Below are positions 1 to 6,019 of a DNA stretch of 6,806 nt, piece by piece (positions within the stretch are counted from its first letter, which is position 1; every line of letters starts with the position of its first letter). Position numbers and translations under genes: made by a program. The notes beneath the pieces are model-generated. The model was not told the DNA's origin. It did no database searches and saw nothing but the letters and a program-made list of their open reading frames with translations. This DNA is from Candidatus Omnitrophota bacterium (GTDB taxonomy: Bacteria; Omnitrophota; Gorgyraeia; Gygaellales; Profunditerraquicolaceae): contig JAUYDL010000067.1 in the NCBI GenBank assembly GCA_030691865.1, positions 1 to 6,806 on the forward strand. The letters run 5' to 3'.

Positions 1-955
1 ATTTTTTCTGGCCAAACGGCGTAAACGGACTACTGCCGTTATCGCTTTTAGGAAGTACGAATTTTTTATTTTTTAATACCACAATATCTTTTTCGCTTAC
101 TCCGGAAATAACCTCGATAAACTTATCATCGGATATCCCCAACTTAACCGGCTGACGCAATAGATCAGACTGCCCCTCTTTTTTAATCAAGACAAAACTT
201 TCATCTTTATCTCGGTATACCGTTTCGACCGGAATAATGACACTGCCTTCTTTACTGTTTTCTACAAAATTTATGGTGGTATTCATCCCGGAACGGAAAA
301 AATCAGGGATACTCTCCGGGATAAGATCCACCTCATAAATAGTAACATTATTTACCGTCCGGGATTCATAATACATATGCTCAACAGAAGCGTTGATTTT
401 GGTATCCGGATAAGCATCAAGTATAATTTGCGCTCTTTGCCCCAGCTTTATTTTTCTAATATCCGTTTCATCTACCTGGGCCCGGCCAATAAGCGTATCC
501 GATAAAACGATCACCGCATCCAGCGTAGTCACAGTTTGCCCGGGTTGAGTGGTGGCGACAATAACCTCTGCGTCAATCGGCGCCAATAATGCGATAGGTT
601 TATAAGCCTCTTGCCAATATTTTAACTTTTCCTCTCCTTGCCCGCGGGCAGCATCCAAGAGCGCTGCTCTTTCGGTTGAGCTCATCCAAGCCAGCGTAGT
701 ACCGGCTTTAACTTGCTGGCCTTCTTTAACTAAAATACTTTCTATACGGCCGCCCACCGGAGGCCTGACCTCCAGACGATTCTTAGGTAAAACCGTTCCG
801 GTAGTTGAGATAATCGTCTGGATACTGCCCCGGGTAACCATTATTTCCCTGACAATATTATCCGTATCCGCTTTTGGCTTAAATCTCATTACCATAAATA
901 CGCCCACGATTAAAACCCCCGCAATGACTAAGATTGTTTTTAATTTTTTATTCAT
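1..955 (-). CDS. Periplasmic adaptor subunit of a tripartite efflux system (MacA/HlyD/RND membrane-fusion family), 3' end cut by window edge
   Basis: The frame reads 318 codons from ATG at 955 to the window edge without a stop. The last visible residues (PFTPFGQKK) resemble the low-complexity tail of MacA-like adaptors, so probably few residues are missing. An N-terminal anchor (about residues 5-23) is followed by a first beta-barrel strand (VTRGSIQTIISTTGTV, 40-55). Next come the first lipoyl half-motif (VGGRIESILVKEGQQVKAG, 67-85), only about 30 residues, the second half-motif (LLAPIDAEVIVATTQPGQTV, 123-142), and a barrel/membrane-proximal region (QVDETDIRKIKLGQRA onward). By family knowledge such proteins bridge an inner-membrane pump and a TolC channel. 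The helical hairpin that normally splits the lipoyl domain is almost absent. An AAGGAGAAG ribosome-binding site (965-973) precedes the start. The start overlaps the TolC-family stop by 8 bases, so the two are probably co-translated. Adaptor identity is solid; pump type (ABC or RND) cannot be told here. Confidence 0.9.
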   Translation of the reverse strand, partial: MNKKLKTILVIAGVLIVGVFMVMRFKPKADTDNIVREIMVTRGSIQTIISTTGTVLPKNRLEVRPPVGGRIESILVKEGQQVKAGTTLAWMSSTERAALLDAARGQGEEKLKYWQEAYKPIALLAPIDAEVIVATTQPGQTVTTLDAVIVLSDTLIGRAQVDETDIRKIKLGQRAQIILDAYPDTKINASVEHMYYESRTVNNVTIYEVDLIPESIPDFFRSGMNTTINFVENSKEGSVIIPVETVYRDKDESFVLIKKEGQSDLLRQPVKLGISDDKFIEVISGVSEKDIVVLKNKKFVLPKSDNGSSPFTPFGQKK

Positions 956-2210
956 ATTCTAAAACTTCTCCTTTCGCCTGAATCCACTTTGCCTCAGCCA
1001 ACAATGCTGCTGCCTGAGCATCCAGATAAACCCGCTTAGCTTTTACCAGATTATCTTCAATAATCGTCCAGTTATCAAAACTAACAAACCCAACCGAATA
1101 TTGCGCCTGGGCAATCTTAGAGCGCTCTACAGTAGCGATCAATGCTTTATTCTGTACCGAAACATTTTCTATTGCATCCTGCAATGTTGCCCAATTTTGT
1201 TGTAAGGTTAAAATAGCGCTATCCAGAGCACTCCTCTGGTTCTCTTCCAACTGTCTAACTAAAGCCCGGGCCTCTGAAACCTGCGCTGTTCTTAAACCAC
1301 CTTCAAATAAAGGCAGTGATAAATTAACTCCCAGGTCCCATTGCTTATCCCGCGGGCTCCAACGATCACCGGTTCGACTGGCTCCCGTGCTGCCGGTAAT
1401 TTCCGGATAAAAATTAGCATAGGTAGATTTTAGGCTAAACTCTGCTGAACGCTTTTGGGCGATAAGTTGTTGCAAAGAGGGGTTGTTTTTTGCCAATAAC
1501 TCAAAATCCGGCTCCTGCCGAGCGCTATCATTTACCTGAAAATCTCCCTGCGCATACAGAGGAGTCAATTGTTTTCTACCCATTTCTTTAACCAACTCCC
1601 TCTGGGCAACCTGAACTGCTCTTTTAGTTTGCGAGATCCCGTATTGCGCGTCCGCCAAATCCGCTTCGGCGGTTAATAACGCGCCTTTATGTTCCAGGCC
1701 AGACTCATAACGCAGGACAATTAGTTCTAAATTGCCTCTGCGGATATTATAAATTTCTTCAGTAATTCGCAACATCTCCTGGGATTCTAAAAGATCGATA
1801 AATGCCGAACGCAACCTGAATCTCACGCTGGAGGAAGTAAATCTAAAACCCTGCTTGGCGGCGGCAATATTCTCAACAGAAGCCTTTAGATTATTAATTG
1901 TTTTGTTCCCGTCGAATAAAAGTTGTGTGCCGCTTACTCCATAACCATACGTATCCGTCGCCTTACCGTTACTTTGGGCAGTTTGCGCGCTTAGGCTTGC
2001 GGCTACCTGAGGGAATAAACCGCTGGCAGTTTGCTGTTTAGAAGCCTCGGATTGCTTAACTGTCTGTCCTGATGCAATCAAATCCGGATGATTCTTAGCT
2101 GCCTCCTGGATACATTTCCCCCAGGTAAGTATTTCTTCGGCTGCACAGAAATTACTAAAACCGGCAATTAAAAAAATAACCCCCAAAATACAGACACTCC
2201 TTAACTTCAT
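948..2210 (-). CDS. TolC-family outer membrane efflux channel protein
   Basis: This 420-residue protein has a Sec signal peptide (hydrophobic core about residues 6-20, probable cleavage after FCAA, near 24). The mature part shows the internal duplication typical of TolC/OEP proteins. NHPDLIASGQ (40-49) and NNPSLQQLIA (242-251) open the two halves. GVSGTQLLFDGN (91-102) and GVNLSLPLFEGG (294-305) are the paired beta-strand segments, each followed by long amphipathic helices. Homotrimers of this family form a beta-barrel in the outer membrane with a periplasmic helical tunnel. Length matches the usual 400-480 residues. The cysteine at residue 22 sits in SNFC, which is not a convincing lipobox, so lipidation is unlikely. 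ATG at 2210 is supported by purine-rich AAGGAAAAG about 7 bases upstream and AAAGGAG farther up. It is the first gene of a unit with the adaptor, whose ATG overlaps its TAA. The substrate is unknown. Confidence 0.93.
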   Translation of the reverse strand: MKLRSVCILGVIFLIAGFSNFCAAEEILTWGKCIQEAAKNHPDLIASGQTVKQSEASKQQTASGLFPQVAASLSAQTAQSNGKATDTYGYGVSGTQLLFDGNKTINNLKASVENIAAAKQGFRFTSSSVRFRLRSAFIDLLESQEMLRITEEIYNIRRGNLELIVLRYESGLEHKGALLTAEADLADAQYGISQTKRAVQVAQRELVKEMGRKQLTPLYAQGDFQVNDSARQEPDFELLAKNNPSLQQLIAQKRSAEFSLKSTYANFYPEITGSTGASRTGDRWSPRDKQWDLGVNLSLPLFEGGLRTAQVSEARALVRQLEENQRSALDSAILTLQQNWATLQDAIENVSVQNKALIATVERSKIAQAQYSVGFVSFDNWTIIEDNLVKAKRVYLDAQAAALLAEAKWIQAKGEVLEYE

Positions 2211-2291
2211 CTACTTTTCCTTACTCCTTTTTTAAAACATATCTCTAGATAAGAATAAGCCTCTAAATTAAACATTTTTACTCATGGCTAT

Positions 2292-2319
2292 ATTATAAAT
2301 TAAATTAATAAAATTACTA
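2292..2319 (-). promoter_or_regulatory. Candidate promoter for the TolC-adaptor operon
   Basis: On the minus strand a perfect TATAAT lies at 2297-2292. The best -35 match at 16-bp spacing is weak (TAGTAA, 2319-2314, 3 of 6). The surroundings are strongly AT-rich, which raises the chance of a fortuitous -10. Transcription from here would start near 2285 and give a leader of about 75 bases before the ATG at 2210. The site lies just past the hairpin at 2327-2382, so the operon would be separated from the upstream monooxygenase gene. Confidence 0.3.
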
Positions 2320-2326
2320 TAGCTTT

Positions 2327-2382
2327 TAAATAGGGACAGCGACCATTATCCTTTTCAGGATAATGGTCGCTGTCCCTATTTA
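2327..2382. repeat. Perfect 26-bp inverted repeat, REP/BIME-like palindrome
   Basis: The arms at 2327-2352 and 2357-2382 are perfectly complementary over 26 bp and leave a 4-base loop. In minus-strand RNA the loop is GAAA, a GNRA tetraloop. The outer arm carries AAATAGGGACAGCGACC and its complement. The GGGACAG/CTGTCCC ends recall REP palindromes that occur with REP-associated tyrosine transposases; this comes from memory, not a search. The right end touches the TGA of the monooxygenase gene and adds a tandem TAA. Neither strand has a U-tract after the stem, so this is not a textbook intrinsic terminator. It could still stabilise the 3' end of the monooxygenase mRNA or block read-through. No transposase gene is in the window. 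Confidence 0.85.
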
Positions 2383-3465
2383 TCAAGTACGTAAAATAGC
2401 TCGCGCTTGGACGACCAGCTCAGAAATTAATTCTTTTACAGAAACTATTTTTTGGATGCGATAGGCATTGCTTCCGCACATGGCAAAACCTTTTTCCATC
2501 TGGCCCCGGGAAGCATTCAGCAGCGCTTTGGCAATACAATAGTTTACCTTCTTAGGATCACAGGTGTATAAACAATGATACTGGCAATCAAAATCAATAC
2601 GCTCACCCCGGATTATGCGTTTAACAAACTCATTGCGGATAACTCTGCCCGGCAGCCCGACCGGACTCTGGATAACTACAATATCCTCCTGCTTGGCCGC
2701 CAGATACGTTTCCTTATATTCCTGGGCCACATCACATTCATACGTACAAACAAAGCGTGTGCCCATTTGAACGCCACTTGCGCCTAAGCGTATAAATTTA
2801 GCAATATCTTTACCGTCAAAAATACCTCCGGCGGCAATCACCGGAATCTTGGTTGAGCCCTTTTGGAAACCCTGCGCAACGATTACAACTTTCGCAAGAA
2901 TATTCTCTAGGGAAAAATTTTCTTTATCCTCAAGCTCAGCAAGGCTAAATCCTAAATGCCCTCCCGCCAAAGGACCTTCCACAATCAAAGCATCCGGAAG
3001 ACGTTTGTATCGCCTTTGCCAAGTGCTGCAGATAATACTGGCTGCCCGCGCTGATGAGACTATCGGGATTAATTTAGTTTTGGTATTTTTAATTAAAGAA
3101 GGCAACCTCAGCGGCAGCCCCGCTCCGGAAATAATCACATCCACGGATTCATTCTGCGCGACATTAACCAGGTCTTCATAGTTAGTCAAAACACACATAA
3201 TATTCACGCCGAATGGATTTTTAGTTTTCTGGCTGGTCTGCCGGATACTCTGCGTAAAAGATTCGCAAGAGCGTTCCCGATAACCCAGCTCTTTAACTTC
3301 GAGTTCCTCTCCCAAACCCACGGCCGCAATCACACCCAAGGCCCCTTCATTGGATACCGCAGAAACCAAAGATGAATTTGATACGCGCACACCCATACCA
3401 CCCTGAATAATCGGTAGCTGGATCTTCAAATCGCCTATATATAAATCCTTAAATTCAGTATTCAT
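2383..3465 (-). CDS. Nitronate monooxygenase / 2-nitropropane dioxygenase-family FMN-dependent TIM-barrel protein
   Basis: This 360-residue protein has the family motifs in order. They are PIIQGGMG near the N-terminus (18-25), FGVNIM (85-90), VEGPLAGGHLG (162-172) with the conserved histidine at 170, PVIAAGGIFDG (208-218) of the phosphate-binding loop, and GVQMGTRF (231-238). Family enzymes use FMN to oxidise nitronates to carbonyl compounds and nitrite; FabK-type enoyl-ACP reductases are relatives, so the substrate is not certain. A cysteine cluster near the C-terminus (C294, C298, C302, C310) fits a subgroup I recall from anaerobes and could bind metal or an Fe-S cluster (inference). No signal peptide, so cytoplasmic. 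ATG at 3465 is preceded only by AAAGAAAG, a weak ribosome-binding site, but the N-terminus aligns with the family start. It stands alone between two intergenic regions with its own candidate promoters. Confidence 0.92.
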   Translation of the reverse strand: MNTEFKDLYIGDLKIQLPIIQGGMGVRVSNSSLVSAVSNEGALGVIAAVGLGEELEVKELGYRERSCESFTQSIRQTSQKTKNPFGVNIMCVLTNYEDLVNVAQNESVDVIISGAGLPLRLPSLIKNTKTKLIPIVSSARAASIICSTWQRRYKRLPDALIVEGPLAGGHLGFSLAELEDKENFSLENILAKVVIVAQGFQKGSTKIPVIAAGGIFDGKDIAKFIRLGASGVQMGTRFVCTYECDVAQEYKETYLAAKQEDIVVIQSPVGLPGRVIRNEFVKRIIRGERIDFDCQYHCLYTCDPKKVNYCIAKALLNASRGQMEKGFAMCGSNAYRIQKIVSVKELISELVVQARAILRT

Positions 3466-3522
3466 TAATTTTCTTTCTTTTAAAAAATTGATCTAAAAAA
3501 TACGGGTAGGCTCGTTTCTTAA

Positions 3523-3551
3523 ATTTTACAAGTAAAGACAAACAATAACAA
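3523..3551 (-). promoter_or_regulatory. Second candidate promoter for the nitronate monooxygenase gene
   Basis: TTGTTA (3551-3546, 4 of 6 consensus) and TAAAAT (3528-3523, 5 of 6) are separated by exactly 17 bp on the minus strand. Transcription would begin near 3516 and give a leader of about 50 bases. It lies immediately downstream of the better-matching candidate at 3557-3585; either or both may be used. Confidence 0.35.
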
Positions 3552-3556
3552 TTATA

Positions 3557-3585
3557 ATTATATACGCAAGATCCGATTAGATCAA
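3557..3585 (-). promoter_or_regulatory. Candidate sigma-70-type promoter for the nitronate monooxygenase gene
   Basis: On the minus strand TTGATC (3585-3580, 4 of 6 consensus) and a perfect TATAAT (3562-3557) are separated by exactly 17 bp. A second TATAAT-like run follows directly (TATAATTATAAT). Transcription would start near 3550, leaving about 85 bases before the ATG at 3465. It sits between the repeat arms at 3622-3839 and the gene, so the gene would not depend on read-through across the repeats. Confidence 0.45.
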
Positions 3586-3621
3586 AGATAATTTGTGCGT
3601 TAGCAAGATTAAAATGTCCTA

Positions 3622-3687
3622 CATAGTAGACAGACATAGACATAGTAGCATAGTAGACAGAGCATAGTAGGCATAGTAGACAGTGTA
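3622..3687. repeat. Left arm of a modular short-repeat array (CATAGTAG / CATAGTAGACAG units)
   Basis: CATAGTAG occurs five times, starting at 3622, 3641, 3649, 3663 and 3672. Three copies extend to TAGTAGACAG (3624-3633, 3651-3660, 3674-3683). Read on the minus strand the units are CTGTCTACTATG (long) and CTACTATG (short) in the order long-short-long-short-degenerate-long. The inner end AGTAGACAGTGTA (3675-3687) is a perfect 13-bp complement of the inner end of the right arm. Short reading frames through here (such as 3643-3455 on the minus strand) are made largely of repeat and lack a ribosome-binding site, so no gene is called. Confidence 0.85.
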
Positions 3688-3781
3688 TGCAACATCTTGC
3701 AACACAATTAGTTACAAATGAAATATTTTCTTACTCTTGCCCATATTTGTTTCATAACTCACTTATTGTCAGACACTTATG
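3688..3781. other. Spacer between the opposed repeat arms
   Basis: These 94 AT-rich bases lie between the two facing arms. I see no gene, promoter with both elements, or U-tract terminator in them. Short echoes such as GCAACATCTTGCAAC near the left side could form a small hairpin, but nothing here identifies a function. Confidence 0.5.
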
Positions 3782-3839
3782 TACACTGTCTACTCTACTG
3801 TCTACTCTACCTACTCTACCTGTCTACTCTACTACTCTA
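3782..3839. repeat. Right arm of the modular short-repeat array (CTGTCTACTCTA / CTACTCTA units)
   Basis: Long units CTGTCTACTCTA start at 3786, 3798 and 3820. Short units CTACTCTA lie at 3811-3818 and 3832-3839, giving the order long-long-short-long-short. The backbone (CTGTCTACT or CTACT) matches the left arm in inverted orientation, but the suffix is CTA here and ATG there. The inner end TACACTGTCTACT (3782-3794) pairs perfectly with 3675-3687. The final short unit contains the stop codon and last codons of the minus-strand Big/DUF4129-like gene. Confidence 0.85.
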
Positions 3840-6015
3840 TAAAGATCGGCCGGCAATATACCAGGGCCAGGCAATATCTATAGAAGGAAAGCAACCGGCT
3901 TTGATTTTTACATAACTTCTCAAAAAAATCGTTGTAATCATTCACCGCCGCCGCCACATCGCTATCCTGCAAAACATGTTGGCTGTATTTGGCTTCTTCG
4001 AACTTTATGGAGAAATTTAAAAAAACATTATTTCCAACTAAGAACTTCTGTTTGGCAAGCTCAGCGTAGAAGAGCGGAAAAGTATAAACATCATAGCGCA
4101 GGCCAAAAATAGTGACTAACCGGATGGCATTCTCATGTAAACCCAAAATAAACTCACGCGGCTTATCCTTTAATAATCGTAATTGCCTTCTTTTATTCTG
4201 TGCCAATAAATATAATATGAGGGCTACGCAAAGGATACCCAGCAACAAGACAAGGATGATTTTCGCTAATAACCAAAGCAACCAACCCAGAGTTAAAATT
4301 ACATCAATACTGGCGGTATTACTCTTGATCCGGGAATATTCCGCATAGACTTTGGACTGGCCAAACTTTAAGGGCCAGGCAACTCCATTTTCTATTTTTA
4401 CTACCACCAGCCCTTCTATGCCCCAACTAACTTGCGCCGTGAGATCCCGCTGTGAATGATCATAATAATTTCCCTGCACCTTAAGGTTAGCTTTACCATC
4501 TCTGGAAATCCTTAGGCTCTGCGGAGTCAATAAAAGTGAGACCAACCTTGGCCCTCCCACAATTACCCTGGCGTATTCACTGCGCACCCCTTTAAACTCA
4601 ACATACGCGCTGGTCTCTCCCACGGAAACACAAACAACATTTCCGCCTGATACAGTAGCTATGTCTTTATTCAGGGTGCCCCAGTTTCCCAAAATAGTCA
4701 AATCGCTCAAGCTGCCATCATTATAGGTTCCAGTAGCCGAAAACTTCCCCTCCTCCCCCAAGCCTATCTCCAATGACTTAGGCGTAATCTTGATCTCCTT
4801 GAGTTCTTTTTTCTTTACCGAAAACTCTTTCTTCAGTTTCTCTACATTATCCTTAATCTCCCCCAGCGTATTGCGATTAGGAGCTTTTTCTTGATCGAAA
4901 TTAACAATTGAGCCGGCATTGAGAAAATGAACACTTCTATTTATCACCACTACCTTTACCGGCAGGCCTTCCACGCCATCCTTAGTTGCGGTTACTTCAG
5001 TAGCACCTTCGGATTTAGCAAAAAAATATCCGTTTTTATTCGACTCTAATATGTCAGGGTCGGTTATTTTCCACTTTACCTCCTGGGTTAATTCTACAAC
5101 GCTGTTATCGTAATAAGTACCAAAAACCCTCAGGTTCATATTACTGTTAAACAACACAATCATAGCTTCAGGCAGAACAAGAATATGTTTTAATCTTTTT
5201 ACCCCAAAATCTACTTTGTCCTTTATCTCTGCGCGCTGAAGAAAACTTTCTGTTTCTTTATATTTAGACAAAACCTCTGCCTGCCCCTTCTCTAAAAAAT
5301 ACAGCCGGTTGCTCTCTTCCTTATTCCAGGTCAGGTTTGGCCGCTGGCGCATAAACCAGGTTGCCTCTTGACTTATATCTCTTACCGAATATTCATTTAA
5401 ATCACAATCAAGGAATGTGCCCAGGGCTACGAAATCAACCGTTCCTTCAATCTGAACCAATGGCCGATAAGGCAAGAGATCTATACTTAATAACTTCTCT
5501 TTCTCTTTTTTTTCGCTTTCCTTAGGCTCCTTGATCTGCATATAAAGAGGGTTGCTGAGGACTTCCTTGTATATCGCTAACGCCGAATATTCTCCTGCTT
5601 TCTTTGGAATAATCACTCCCGGCCCCTGAACTCTGGCACATTCTAGTCGATCAAATACTAATTGCACCTCTTTGGTAATATCTCTTATTCCTGAATCCGG
5701 CAGACTCAAGAAAGCTTTAAACTCAAAAGGAATACCCACGGTGGCCTGGTAGGAATCAGGATACAGCAGTATACTGGGGGTTTCAGAAAAATTAACAAAA
5801 AACCCCGCAGGGGCAGGACCAGCATAATACCAAAGACTATCACCCTTAGAAGCAGGGACACCAAACATCTGATACGCTTTTTCTCTATCCAAACCGACAA
5901 TAACCTTCCCTTGACTAGTATTAATCTCCTGATATTGCGCGATTGCCAATACTACCGCCGGGCATAAAAATATTATTACCGCCAATAAAACAATTATAGG
6001 TTTTATCTTTTTCAT
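3832..6015 (-). CDS. Membrane-anchored multi-Big-domain protein with SmpA/BamE-like N-terminus and DUF4129-like cytoplasmic tail
   Basis: Numbered from ATG 6015 (727 residues). A signal peptide (MKKIKPIIVLLAVIIF..., cleavage near 24) is followed by a short segment with GLDREKAYQMFGVP and DSLWYY (about 41-64). That spacing recalls SmpA/BamE proteins. About five Ig-like Big-type modules follow (roughly 80-163, 176-256, 275-358, 406-486, 492-573), the clearest showing FGTYYDNSVVELTQEVKW, GTYNDGSLSDLT and GNYYDHSQRDLTAQVSW. A membrane helix (about 576-605) and a basic stop-transfer (NKRRQ) precede a tail with DVYTFPLFYAELAK and KFEEAKYS, which I read as DUF4129-like. Big modules would be periplasmic and the tail cytoplasmic. 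An in-frame TTG at 6030 has AGGAG only 1 base before it. ATG 6015 lies 4 bases after the upstream stop and gives a cleaner signal peptide, so I chose it. The stop lies inside a repeat. The exact function is unknown. Confidence 0.85.
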   Translation of the reverse strand: MKKIKPIIVLLAVIIFLCPAVVLAIAQYQEINTSQGKVIVGLDREKAYQMFGVPASKGDSLWYYAGPAPAGFFVNFSETPSILLYPDSYQATVGIPFEFKAFLSLPDSGIRDITKEVQLVFDRLECARVQGPGVIIPKKAGEYSALAIYKEVLSNPLYMQIKEPKESEKKEKEKLLSIDLLPYRPLVQIEGTVDFVALGTFLDCDLNEYSVRDISQEATWFMRQRPNLTWNKEESNRLYFLEKGQAEVLSKYKETESFLQRAEIKDKVDFGVKRLKHILVLPEAMIVLFNSNMNLRVFGTYYDNSVVELTQEVKWKITDPDILESNKNGYFFAKSEGATEVTATKDGVEGLPVKVVVINRSVHFLNAGSIVNFDQEKAPNRNTLGEIKDNVEKLKKEFSVKKKELKEIKITPKSLEIGLGEEGKFSATGTYNDGSLSDLTILGNWGTLNKDIATVSGGNVVCVSVGETSAYVEFKGVRSEYARVIVGGPRLVSLLLTPQSLRISRDGKANLKVQGNYYDHSQRDLTAQVSWGIEGLVVVKIENGVAWPLKFGQSKVYAEYSRIKSNTASIDVILTLGWLLWLLAKIILVLLLGILCVALILYLLAQNKRRQLRLLKDKPREFILGLHENAIRLVTIFGLRYDVYTFPLFYAELAKQKFLVGNNVFLNFSIKFEEAKYSQHVLQDSDVAAAVNDYNDFFEKLCKNQSRLLSFYRYCLALVYCRPIFIE

Positions 6016-6019
6016 AAGC

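Noticed and set aside
2327..2382. Intrinsic terminator as the sole explanation of the hairpin
   Set aside because: No U-run follows the stem on either strand (AAAGC to the left in minus-strand reading, TCAAG on the plus strand). The stem is far longer than usual.
2575..3181. Plus-strand reading frames of 70 and 110 codons inside the monooxygenase gene
   Set aside because: They are antisense to a well-supported gene and carry no recognisable motifs.
3455..3643. 62-codon minus-strand reading frame overlapping the monooxygenase start
   Set aside because: Its first codons are repeat sequence, there is no ribosome-binding site, and it overlaps the candidate promoters. Composition looks like random AT-rich DNA.
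3622..3839. CRISPR array
   Set aside because: Units are only 8-13 bases, directly adjacent, have no unique spacers of regular length, and reverse orientation midway.
3718..3915. 65-codon plus-strand reading frame rich in Leu, Tyr and Cys
   Set aside because: The hydrophobic look comes from the CTACT repeat translated in frame, and it runs into the antisense of the Big/DUF4129-like gene. It has no ribosome-binding site.
4112..4348. 78-codon plus-strand reading frame
   Set aside because: It is antisense to the membrane helix and tail of the Big/DUF4129-like gene, so it is a shadow.
5706..5900. 64-codon minus-strand frame starting MSVWIEKKRI
   Set aside because: It lies in another frame within the N-terminal part of the Big/DUF4129-like gene. 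Its hydrophobicity is a by-product of that coding sequence.
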